DNA from: a virus
Virus record (IMG/VR): IMGVR_UViG_3300011116_000526
Span: 1 to 39,754 of that record
Direction: 5' to 3' (one strand)
DNA: 39,754 nucleotides
Below are positions 7,689 through 15,122 of this stretch, one piece after another (position 1 is the stretch's first letter; each line of letters starts with the position of its first letter). The notes under the pieces are model-generated. The model made no database searches and had not been told where the DNA came from. It saw only the letters and a program-made list of their open reading frames with translations. Position numbers and translations under genes: made by a program.

Positions 7689-7843
7689 AGGATTACACTA
7701 AGTTTGAGGTGCAAAAAGAAATACTGATGGAGTATTTACAAGTTATGGTTGCGCTTCAAGACTGGCACGGCGTTGCCGATGTGGCAATGGATCTCCGAGA
7801 ATTAGAGGCTAAACATGAGCACCACAGGAACAACAAGTTTTAA
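7685..7843 (+). CDS. Short hypothetical protein, GTG start
   Basis: A 52-residue protein starting VKDYTKFEVQKEILMEYLQV and continuing with WHGVADVAMDLRELEAKHEH. It is predicted to be helical. The GTG start overlaps the upstream TGA (GTGA) and AGGAAAG-like purines precede it. The end runs 29 bases into the next gene. The composition (DWHGVADVAMDLRELE) looks like a real protein conserved between tube-related genes in related phages. Function unknown; no membrane segment. Confidence 0.6.
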   Translation: MKDYTKFEVQKEILMEYLQVMVALQDWHGVADVAMDLRELEAKHEHHRNNKF

Positions 7844-8789
7844 CCCAAACTTAAATGAGCTTGTTGAAGAGGCATTCGAGCGATGCGGCAGAGAGTTGCG
7901 CTCCGGCTATGATTTGCGTACAGCTCGACGCAGCCTGAACCTATTAGTTACCGAGTGGGCTAACCAAGGGATTAATCTCTGGACTATTGAACAAGGTGCA
8001 ATCCCGCTTTATACAAATCAAATTACCTATCCTTTGCCCATCAATACAGTTGATCTTGTTGAGACGATCATTCGTACAGGTGTTGATCAGAATCAGACAG
8101 ATATCAACATCAGCCGAATCTCGGTAAGTACGTACTCGACAATACCTAACAAGCTAGCAACTGGCAGGCCGATTCAAATTTATATTGATCGGCAGGGTGG
8201 CCAGACATACACATTCACAGGAACCTTGGCGGCTAATATCAATGCATCAGTCACGACCATCCCCATGTCATCCCTCTCAGGGGTTCCATATGCAGGATAT
8301 GCAAACATTGGAGCGGAGACGGTTTATTACTACGGTACTAGCACCCAAGCCGAAAATGTGGCGACGGGTGTTTCAGCCTATGCAACGCTTAATAACGTGG
8401 TGCGTGGACAAAACAATACGACGGCTGCAAGTCATACATCAGGCGCTCAGGTAAGCAATACCAAGTTTCCAAACGTGACGGTATGGCCTGCACCGGATCA
8501 AGGATCTATCAGCAACCCGTATTACACCCTTGTGTACTGGCGCCTGAGAAGGATGCAAGATGCAGGTAACGGTGTTAATGTGGAAGACATACCATTCCGT
8601 TTCCAAGAGGCATTGGTAGCAGGTCTTGCATATAAGCTTTCCATGAAGGTAGAGGGCGGCCTAGAGCGCATGCAATTTCTGAAGGCCCAGTATGATCAGG
8701 CTTGGGAGCTTGCATCAACCGAGGATCGGGAAAAAGCGCCTATTAGGTTTGTACCAAGGCAGGGATTTTTAGGCTTCGGAGGCTACTAA
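7815..8789 (+). CDS. Tail-tube/adaptor-like virion structural protein
   Basis: A 324-residue protein. The N-terminus FNPNLNELVEEAFERCGREL and RTARRSLNLLVTEWANQGIN, the middle ISRISVSTYSTIPNKLATGR and the C-terminal YWRLRRMQDAGNGVN match a widespread phage structural family often annotated as tail tubular protein A-like or head-tail connector. A beta-rich stretch at about residues 131-221 (YTFTGTLAANINASVTT and NVVRGQNNTTAASHTSG) interrupts the segment that is continuous in the shorter relatives I know, so it looks like an inserted domain. It would act in the portal-tail junction. The next gene starts in a TAATG overlap. Confidence 0.78.
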   Translation: MSTTGTTSFNPNLNELVEEAFERCGRELRSGYDLRTARRSLNLLVTEWANQGINLWTIEQGAIPLYTNQITYPLPINTVDLVETIIRTGVDQNQTDINISRISVSTYSTIPNKLATGRPIQIYIDRQGGQTYTFTGTLAANINASVTTIPMSSLSGVPYAGYANIGAETVYYYGTSTQAENVATGVSAYATLNNVVRGQNNTTAASHTSGAQVSNTKFPNVTVWPAPDQGSISNPYYTLVYWRLRRMQDAGNGVNVEDIPFRFQEALVAGLAYKLSMKVEGGLERMQFLKAQYDQAWELASTEDREKAPIRFVPRQGFLGFGGY

Positions 8790-9352
8790 TGACGCATAAA
8801 GACCCAGAGGCCAGAAAAGCTTATTTACGCGAATACGCAAAAAAGAACCCGTCGTACGAGCGTGTAAAAAAATGGAAAAAAGAGAACCCAGAAAAGGTTG
8901 CTGAGGCTAATAAACGCTATGCCGAAAAGCACCCAGAAAAGTTGCGAGAAAAAGCTCTGAGGCACAGAGCCAAAAATATTGAAAAAGTTAGGGAGAAAGA
9001 CCGTATAAACGCGGCTATTTACAGGGAGAAAAACAGAGAAACTGTTTTGGCCAACAAGCGTAAATATCAAAAAAACAATATGCCCAAAATTAACGCGGCA
9101 GTTGCAAAAAGGAAGTCGGCTTTATTGCAAAGAACCCCCGTTTGGTTAGGTGAGGATGACTTATGGCTTATAGAGCAAGCCTATGAGTTAGCGGCGCTAA
9201 GAACAAAAATGTTTGGATTCAAGTGGCACGTTGATCATGTATATCCGCTCCAAGGCAAGATTGTTTCAGGGCTGCATGTTCCAGAAAACTTGCGCGTAAT
9301 ACCTTGGCGAGATAACCTCCGAAAAGGTAACAGGATAGAAGTCCATGCCTAA
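8789..9352 (+). CDS. HNH endonuclease (free-standing, paralog of 18408 gene)
   Basis: A 187-residue protein. Residues 1-110 are Lys/Glu/Arg-rich helical repeats (PEKVAEANKRYAEKHPEKLR), probably DNA binding. The nuclease domain has WHVDHVYPLQGKIVSGLHVP at about 146-164, then NLRVIP and downstream Asn and Lys residues, matching an HNH fold seen in phage homing endonucleases. The 18408 gene has the same C-terminal domain. It begins at TAATG overlapping the upstream stop with GGAGG six bases before, and ends eight bases inside the next gene, so it is translated as part of the structural operon. It lacks the N-terminal zinc ribbon of its paralog. Confidence 0.88.
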   Translation: MTHKDPEARKAYLREYAKKNPSYERVKKWKKENPEKVAEANKRYAEKHPEKLREKALRHRAKNIEKVREKDRINAAIYREKNRETVLANKRKYQKNNMPKINAAVAKRKSALLQRTPVWLGEDDLWLIEQAYELAALRTKMFGFKWHVDHVYPLQGKIVSGLHVPENLRVIPWRDNLRKGNRIEVHA

Positions 9353-9770
9353 TAGATTTGCCAGTGGCAAGTTTGCGATCGCTCAGTGCGATAGGTGTAA
9401 CTTTCGCTACAAGCTTAAACAGCTAAAGCAGCTTGTAATAAAAACCAAGAATGTTAACATCTTGGTGTGCCCAGAATGCTGGGAGGAAGATCAGCCGCAG
9501 CTACAGTTAGGAATGTGGCCCGTGGACGATCCTCAGGCCGTTAGGAATCCACGTCCCGATTCCAACTCGTATTACCAGTCAGGCTACAACGGGATGCAGA
9601 CCAACAATACCGTAGGGACAAATCCGCTTTATACGGGGGTCCCACTTGAAGGGAGCCGCATTATTGAATGGGGTTTCAATCCGGTAGGTGGTTCAAGATC
9701 TTACGACTACAACTTGACCCCCAATCATTTAGTTGGTCAAGCCCTTTTAAACAGTGTCACAGCCTCATAG
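9345..9770 (+). CDS. Zinc-ribbon phage structural-region protein
   Basis: A 141-residue protein. Two Cys pairs, CDRC at 15-18 and CPEC at 42-45, form a zinc ribbon. Then DQPQLQLGMWPVDDPQAVRN and PRPDSNSYYQSGYNG lead into a Gly/Asn/Tyr-rich C-terminus. I know this combination as a conserved but unnamed protein between tail-tube and adaptor genes of environmental phages. The start overlaps the HNH gene by eight bases (ATGCCTAA) and AGGATAG precedes it. A virion or assembly role is inferred from position. Confidence 0.75.
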   Translation: MPNRFASGKFAIAQCDRCNFRYKLKQLKQLVIKTKNVNILVCPECWEEDQPQLQLGMWPVDDPQAVRNPRPDSNSYYQSGYNGMQTNNTVGTNPLYTGVPLEGSRIIEWGFNPVGGSRSYDYNLTPNHLVGQALLNSVTAS

Positions 9771-9778
9771 GAGCAGAC

Positions 9779-9937
9779 ATGAAAACGATGGAAGCACTCA
9801 AAAAGCACATGGCCAAAGGTAAAGGAGCCCACCCTGATTCGGATGTTAAGAAGATGAGAAAGGGCGGACCGACTTCTGAAATGATGCGCCGTGAAGGTCG
9901 CAACATGGCTCGGGTAACCAACCAAAGGGGTAAATGA
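9779..9937 (+). CDS. Short basic phage protein
   Basis: A 52-residue protein, MKTMEALKKHMAKGKGAHPD at the start and KKMRKGGPTSEMMRREGRN near the end. AGGAG seven to eight bases before the ATG at 9779 decides the start over a longer in-frame TTG or GTG version that would run through the previous gene. It carries the basic GG element common to other small proteins in this region, and the MxRxGRNMARxxNQ-type end that I have seen in phage small proteins. It overlaps the next gene by ATGA. Function unknown. Confidence 0.72.
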   Translation: MKTMEALKKHMAKGKGAHPDSDVKKMRKGGPTSEMMRREGRNMARVTNQRGK

Positions 9938-10197
9938 TGGCCAAGTATTCCATGAAAATGGGTGGCAAGGAAGTTGGTTCGGCCGCTGTTTACGCAGAGC
10001 CTCATACGATGGATGGTGCCAAAGTTGTTGCCTCTCCACAGCCTGGTAAGCAAATGCCTTACAACATGGTTAAAGATTGGCAGCCAACTGCTGGTGTTGC
10101 GATGAATCCCAACAGCCAAGTAAAAACCACGGGGATTAAAATGCGTGGTGCCGGCGCGGCGACTAAGGGCGTAATGTGCCGAGGGCCAATGGCATAA
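9934..10197 (+). CDS. Small phage protein (GKEVG...TTGIKMRGAGAATKG family)
   Basis: An 87-residue protein with GGKEVGSAAVYAEPHTMDGA and an end TTGIKMRGAGAATKGVMCRG that I recognise from many environmental phages as a conserved uncharacterised protein. Two ATG codons sit at 9934 and 9937; AAAGGGG lies upstream and the first overlaps the previous stop. It is small, Gly/Ala-rich and without a membrane segment. The next gene starts nine bases after its stop. Its consistent position before the adaptor gene suggests a virion role, which is inference. Confidence 0.75.
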   Translation: MMAKYSMKMGGKEVGSAAVYAEPHTMDGAKVVASPQPGKQMPYNMVKDWQPTAGVAMNPNSQVKTTGIKMRGAGAATKGVMCRGPMA

Positions 10198-10206
10198 GGA
10201 GTTGCT

Positions 10207-10881
10207 ATGAACTGGGGGGATCTCAAAACCGCAATACAAGATTATTGCGAAACGACGTTTGAGACAGCAACGCTGCAAACGTTTGCTAAGCAGGCAGAGC
10301 AGCGGATATTTAATACCATTCAGTTTCCGTCACTTAGGAAAAACGTGACGGGCGTCTGTACGTTAGACAATAAATATCTGCAAGCCCCAGATGATTTTTT
10401 GGCGCCCTACTCGTTGGCGGTTATTGATACAGATGGCTCTTACCATTACCTTCTCAACAAAGATGTGAACTTTATTAGAGAGTCATTCCCTATACCAACG
10501 GGCACTGGGAATACAGGAAGGCCTTATTGTTACGCCTTGTTTGGCACGGACTATCCGACCAATACAAAAGAGCTTGTGTTTATGCTTGGGCCCACGCCAA
10601 ATTATGCTTATGGCGTAGAGTTGCACTATTTTTATTACCCAACCTCGATAGCTGCAACGGATACAGATTCAAATACAACATGGCTAGGCGATAACTTTGA
10701 TTCTGTTTTATTGTATGGATGCTTAATTGAGGCTTATACTTTCTTGAAGGGTGAGCCTGACATGGTTAATTTGATTAACTCAAAGTACAAAGAAGCGCTC
10801 ATACTTGCCAAACGACTTGGCGACGGGTTGGAAAGAGAGGATGCATATCGATCCGGCCAGGTGAGGGATAAGGTGGTGTAA
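10207..10881 (+). CDS. Phage adaptor protein (SU10 adaptor-like)
   Basis: A 224-residue protein, MNWGDLKTAIQDYCETTFET at the start, with FAKQAEQRIFNTIQFPSLRK, DDFLAPYSLAVIDTDGSYHY, and a C-terminal helix ALILAKRLGDGLEREDAY. This layout (an opening helix, LP/RK, a beta core, then a helical end) is the family I know as phage adaptor proteins that seat the tail on the portal ring. GGAG lies just upstream of the ATG. It overlaps the next gene by TAATG. Together with the 7815 product it would make the head-tail junction. Confidence rests on pattern similarity and position. Confidence 0.75.
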   Translation: MNWGDLKTAIQDYCETTFETATLQTFAKQAEQRIFNTIQFPSLRKNVTGVCTLDNKYLQAPDDFLAPYSLAVIDTDGSYHYLLNKDVNFIRESFPIPTGTGNTGRPYCYALFGTDYPTNTKELVFMLGPTPNYAYGVELHYFYYPTSIAATDTDSNTTWLGDNFDSVLLYGCLIEAYTFLKGEPDMVNLINSKYKEALILAKRLGDGLEREDAYRSGQVRDKVV

Positions 10882-11315
10882 TGGCAATCATTCAAACATT
10901 AACCACATCCTTCAAGGTAGAGGTAGTTCAAGCGCTTCACAACTTTACCGCGGGGACGGGTGATGTCTTTAAACTGGCCTTATACACCGCCAATGCGGAT
11001 CTCGGTGCCTCAACCACTACGTACACGTCATCCGGGGAGGTGTCCTCCAGTGGAACCAATTATTCGGCTGGAGGCATTACGCTCACAAACATTACCCCGA
11101 CCTTTCAAGGAACTACTTCTTACTGGACCTTTGACGACGCAACCTTCACTAACGTCACGTTAACAACCAATGGCGCTTTAATTTACAACAGCACTAATGG
11201 AAACAGGTCTGTTTGTGTGCTTAATTTTGGTACAAACATTAGTAAGACAGCTTCTAATCTAGTCATTACCTTCCCCCCGGCTAATGCAACTAACGCAGTC
11301 TTAAGGATTGCCTGA
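10881..11315 (+). CDS. Beta-rich virion structural protein
   Basis: A 144-residue protein, IIQTLTTSFKVEVVQALHNF then GDVFKLALYTANADLGASTT and TYTSSGEVSSSGTNYSAGGI. This is a pattern I know as a conserved phage structural protein located near tail or fibre genes. It is rich in Thr, Ser and Asn, with alternating hydrophobics, so beta-structured. The start overlaps the upstream stop (TAATG) with AAGGTGGT before it. It ends one base before the following 30-residue gene. Possible roles are tail knob, decoration or fibre-attachment protein; nothing decides between them. Confidence 0.72.
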   Translation: MAIIQTLTTSFKVEVVQALHNFTAGTGDVFKLALYTANADLGASTTTYTSSGEVSSSGTNYSAGGITLTNITPTFQGTTSYWTFDDATFTNVTLTTNGALIYNSTNGNRSVCVLNFGTNISKTASNLVITFPPANATNAVLRIA

Positions 11316-11316
11316 T

Positions 11317-11409
11317 ATGTGGACTCAGATCTCAACAACACAGACGGCTGGTTGGACAACGATTAGCCCTGGTGTTACCACGACTTGGACGCAAGTGAGT
11401 ACATCATGA
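11317..11409 (+). CDS. 30-residue Trp-repeat peptide gene
   Basis: This is a 30-codon frame between two confidently called genes. It reads MWTQISTTQTAGWTTI and then GVTTTWTQVSTS, a threefold W-T-x-[IV] pattern spaced by Thr/Ser-rich linkers. AAGGA lies about nine to ten bases upstream. The stop overlaps the fibre start as ATGA. Short W-repeat peptides in this position occur in other phages I know of. Expression is plausible from the tight spacing but not proven. Confidence 0.5.
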   Translation: MWTQISTTQTAGWTTISPGVTTTWTQVSTS

Positions 11410-14400
11410 CTGTAAATTACACATCGCTTTTAAAGCTAGCCCAACCCGTTAACGGCAGTGAAGACGGAGCATGGGGCACGGTAGTCAATGAGTCGCTTAC
11501 TTCGCCGGTCGAAATAGCGATTGCCGGCGCGGCCACGATTGATGTCACATCAGGCAATGTAACGCTCACCAATGGTGATGGGTCTGCATCTAACCAGTCG
11601 CGTTATGCCATTTTGTTGGTCACTGGTACGCCCGGGGTTACGAGGAACGTTATTGCCCCGGGTACTAGCAAGATATATCTTATTAAGAACAGCTCCGATG
11701 GCTCAGTTGTTATCAAAGGGGCATCGACCACAGGGGTAACCATACCTGCCGGCGAAGAGGTATTTGTATTTTGGAATGGCAGTGATTATGAGATTGCCTC
11801 TATTGCAGGGCCGTCGGTGGCCACAGACAATGCGGTGGCAAGGTTTGATGGCACCACGGGGAAGATCTTACAGAATTCTGCGGTCACAATTGCAGATACG
11901 ACGGGTGATATTACTGGTGGTAAGTACAACGGATTAACGATCAGTACGACCACGGGTACGTTGACTGTTGCCAACGGAAAAACGCTCACGGCAAGTAATA
12001 CGATTACATTGGCAGGGACGGATGGTACAACCATGACGTTCCCAGGCACGAGTGCTTCTGTAGCGCGTACAGATGCCGCTCAGACATTTACTGGTGTACA
12101 GACATTTTCGTCGTCGCCTATTATTTCAGCGCTAACAGCAGATAAGCTGGTATTTACGGATTCATCAAAAGCGCTTGTGTCCTCGGGATCGGTCGGTACG
12201 GATCAGGGTGGCACGGGCCAAACGACTTATACCGCCGGTGACATGGTGTATTACGCCACTGGCACGGCCATGACCAAGCTTGGTATTGGCACAACCAATT
12301 ATGTATTGACATCTAGTGGTAGTGCGCCTCAGTGGTCCGCCCCTGCATCTGTTGTTATTGGCACGGCGACCAATATCCAAGGCGGTGCGGCTGGGTCGGT
12401 TCCTTATCAATCCGGTGTAAGTACCACAACATTTCTTGGTATAGGTAGTGCTGCTCAGGTATTACAAGTTAATGCTGGCGGTACGGCGCCTGAGTGGGTA
12501 TCAAGTACAGGTACGGGCAGTGTTGTTCGGGCTACATCACCGACGCTTGTAACGCCAGCTTTGGGTACGCCAAGTACTATAAATCTGACTAACGCTACGA
12601 ATCTGCCGCTTGGCAGTATTACAGGACTGGGTACCGGTGTAGCGACTGCTTTAGCTATTAATGTTGGTTCTGGTGGCGCATTTGTACCGACCACGGGATC
12701 AGGTGCTTCTGGCACTTGGAGCATTTCTGTCACTGGCAGTGCAGCGTCTGCAACGACATCAACGAACTTGGCAGGCGGTGCGGCCAATCGAATTGCTTAT
12801 CAGACAGGATCTGATACAACAGCGTTTATAGTCGCACCAACAACAAGCAATACATTCCTTAAATGGAATGGCACGTCATTAGGATGGGATACGGTTTCAG
12901 GTGGCGGGGGCGGTACAACAACGAACCCGGTTACGTTTAACAACACAGGCGGCGGAGCCTCATCAGGTACTACATTTGATGGCAGTTCTGCTGTAACAAT
13001 CAGCTATAACACGATTGGCGCACCATCAACAACAGGGGGTGGTGCAACAGGCAACTGGAATATTAATATTACAGGTAGTGCCGCATCTGCAACAACCGCA
13101 ACATCTGCAACAAGCGCCACAACCGCAACGACGGCAACCAATATAGCTGGTGGAACGGCGTCTCAGATTCCGTATCAAAGCGGTGTTGGTGCAACGACGT
13201 TTGTCACAGCCCCTACAACATCTGGATCTTTCCTTAAGTGGAATGGAACGACTTATGTTTGGGATGTTCCGGCAGGTGGCGGTGATGTGGTGGGTCCAGC
13301 AAGCGCCACGGACAATGCTATTGCCAGGTTTGACGGCACCTCTGGGAAAATCATACAAAACTCCGCAGTAACGATTGCCGATACTACAGGGGACATCACA
13401 GGCGGTAAGTACAACGGTCTGACAATCACAACATCAACGGGCACGTTGACGATTGCTAACGGCAAGACGTTGACGGCTAATAACACACTCACGTTGAGTG
13501 GTACCGACTCAACCACGATGACATTCCCGGCGGCTTCTACAACCGTTGCAGGTCTTGGAACCACGCAAACATTTACGGGTATCAATACCTTTACACCTGC
13601 CGCAAGGACATCAGGAGCGGCGTCTTACTTTACGGTAACGACACCTGCGGATACTGGGCAGACTGCTAGCACTGAAGTTATAGGTGCAAACTATACGGCG
13701 GCCACACGTCAATGGTCGACTGGGGCATTAACGCTTCAAAGAGAGCGCGTTTTTGCGGCCCCTACATATAGTTTTGTAGGTGCATCAACACTAACCACAG
13801 CGGTAAACGTTGATATCGCTACGCCGGTACAAGGAACTAACGCCACTATAACTAATGCTTATGCTTTACGGGCTGGAGCAAGTTATTTTACAGGCACGGT
13901 TGTGGCCGATGGGAATGCGACATTCAACGCCAACGTCACCCTTGGCGATCAAACCTCAGACACCATTACAGCCACGGCAAGACTAGCAAGTGACTTAGTA
14001 CCATCTACGAATAATGCCCGTGACTTAGGTACCTCAGCACTAGCTTACAGGTCTGTCTATGCGGGTACGTCTTTTGTGGAAGCCGGCTACAACGTTGTTA
14101 CACAGACCGACATTGGAACTGCCCCTAACGAAATCCCGTTGAATCAGTATCTGGGGAGTATGGCGTATCAGGATGCTGATACCTCAGATATAACAGTTTA
14201 CGGTGTAAGAGTAGGCCGTGGCGCAGGTGCTGTGGCCACCAACACTGCGGTGGGTGCGAGTGCGTTGGCGGCGAATACAACTGGAGCGCAAAATGCCGCA
14301 TTTGGCTGGACTGCTGGTCAGGCGCTTACTTCTGGTACTTATTCGACCGCCGTTGGCTCCCGTGCGTTGCAAGCGACCACTACAGGCAACAGCAACACCG

Positions 14401-15071
14401 CAGTTGGTACTGAGTCGTTGTTCTCCAACACCACCGCCTCTAACAACACTGCTGTAGGTTATCAGGCACTTTATAACTCAACAGGCGCAGACAACACATC
14501 GCTCGGTTATCAAGCTGGCGATGTAATTACCACGGGTACGGGTAATGTCATCATTGGCAAGGGAGCAGACCCAAGTGTAAATAGTGCAACAGATCAAATC
14601 GTTATTGGTAATGGCGTAACAGGACAAGCCAATACCAACGTCACCATAGGCAACGCCACAGGCAAGATTTACAACGCTTATACAGTCAACGCCACATGGA
14701 CGCAAACCTCTGACGGTACGATGAAGAACGTCATTGGGCCTGACAGTTTAGGTCTTTCGTTTATTAACCGTTTGAACCCCATTCTCTTTACTTGGAAAGC
14801 GCAAAACGACTTACCGCCCGATCATCCGTATTACGCTGAAGAAAACAAGCGTGACACCACTAGAGTAATCCACGGGTTTGTGGCGCAAGAAGTCAAAGCG
14901 GCATTGGATGCAGAGGGATGCTCAACCTTTAACGGTTGGGATCAAGGCGATGATGGTATTCAAGCCATTAGCCGTGAAATGTTTATCTCGCCGCTAGTTA
15001 AAGCCGTTCAAGAACTGTCTGCTCAAGTTGATCAACTTAAAGCCGAACTTGCTGCACTGAAAGGAGCTTAA
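11406..15071 (+). CDS. Tail fibre with YadA-like repeats and peptidase S74 chaperone
   Basis: A 1221-residue protein. The N-terminus MTVNYTSLLKLAQPVNGSED is typical of the virion-anchoring part of phage fibres. Residues about 139-218 (ATDNAVARFDGTTGKILQNS and onward) reappear at about 634-713. Near 945-1060 are YadA/haemagglutinin-like repeats (NTAVGxxAL, NNTAVGYQAL). The last 120 residues form a peptidase S74 intramolecular chaperone: SDGTMKNVIG with Ser1102, Asp1103 and Lys1107, and the VAQEVKAAL element. In S74 proteins the fibre trimerises and self-cleaves before the Ser. The Arg usually found between Asp and Lys is Thr here. The ATG at 11406 is preferred over an in-frame TTG at 11385 because it overlaps the upstream stop. 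Confidence 0.9.
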   Translation: MTVNYTSLLKLAQPVNGSEDGAWGTVVNESLTSPVEIAIAGAATIDVTSGNVTLTNGDGSASNQSRYAILLVTGTPGVTRNVIAPGTSKIYLIKNSSDGSVVIKGASTTGVTIPAGEEVFVFWNGSDYEIASIAGPSVATDNAVARFDGTTGKILQNSAVTIADTTGDITGGKYNGLTISTTTGTLTVANGKTLTASNTITLAGTDGTTMTFPGTSASVARTDAAQTFTGVQTFSSSPIISALTADKLVFTDSSKALVSSGSVGTDQGGTGQTTYTAGDMVYYATGTAMTKLGIGTTNYVLTSSGSAPQWSAPASVVIGTATNIQGGAAGSVPYQSGVSTTTFLGIGSAAQVLQVNAGGTAPEWVSSTGTGSVVRATSPTLVTPALGTPSTINLTNATNLPLGSITGLGTGVATALAINVGSGGAFVPTTGSGASGTWSISVTGSAASATTSTNLAGGAANRIAYQTGSDTTAFIVAPTTSNTFLKWNGTSLGWDTVSGGGGGTTTNPVTFNNTGGGASSGTTFDGSSAVTISYNTIGAPSTTGGGATGNWNINITGSAASATTATSATSATTATTATNIAGGTASQIPYQSGVGATTFVTAPTTSGSFLKWNGTTYVWDVPAGGGDVVGPASATDNAIARFDGTSGKIIQNSAVTIADTTGDITGGKYNGLTITTSTGTLTIANGKTLTANNTLTLSGTDSTTMTFPAASTTVAGLGTTQTFTGINTFTPAARTSGAASYFTVTTPADTGQTASTEVIGANYTAATRQWSTGALTLQRERVFAAPTYSFVGASTLTTAVNVDIATPVQGTNATITNAYALRAGASYFTGTVVADGNATFNANVTLGDQTSDTITATARLASDLVPSTNNARDLGTSALAYRSVYAGTSFVEAGYNVVTQTDIGTAPNEIPLNQYLGSMAYQDADTSDITVYGVRVGRGAGAVATNTAVGASALAANTTGAQNAAFGWTAGQALTSGTYSTAVGSRALQATTTGNSNTAVGTESLFSNTTASNNTAVGYQALYNSTGADNTSLGYQAGDVITTGTGNVIIGKGADPSVNSATDQIVIGNGVTGQANTNVTIGNATGKIYNAYTVNATWTQTSDGTMKNVIGPDSLGLSFINRLNPILFTWKAQNDLPPDHPYYAEENKRDTTRVIHGFVAQEVKAALDAEGCSTFNGWDQGDDGIQAISREMFISPLVKAVQELSAQVDQLKAELAALKGA
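11818..12058 (+). repeat. Fibre internal duplication, copy A
   Basis: It encodes ATDNAVARFDGTTGK and the following roughly 65 residues through ADTTGDITGGKYNG and TMTFPGTS. A diverged copy lies at about 13303-13543. Protein identity is high while DNA third positions differ, so this is an older duplication kept by selection. Confidence 0.85.
13303..13543 (+). repeat. Fibre internal duplication, copy B
   Basis: It encodes ATDNAIARFDGTSGK, then ADTTGDITGGKYNG and TMTFPAAS, matching copy A at 11818-12058 almost residue for residue. Both copies follow a Gly-rich linker and a GPS/GPAS element and precede a different shaft sequence. Confidence 0.85.
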
Positions 15072-15074
15072 GCC

Positions 15075-15122
15075 ATGATAGCTTTCACCAGTGGCTACGT
15101 TGCCATAAGGAACTACAAATGA
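15075..15122 (+). CDS. Possible 15-residue leader peptide before fibre gene 2
   Basis: ATG through TGA gives MIAFTSGYVAIRNYK, ending in an ATGA overlap with the next gene. AAGGAG lies close upstream, near the fibre stop. It may serve only to couple translation between the two fibre genes, or be a chance frame. The composition gives no function. Confidence 0.25.
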   Translation: MIAFTSGYVAIRNYK

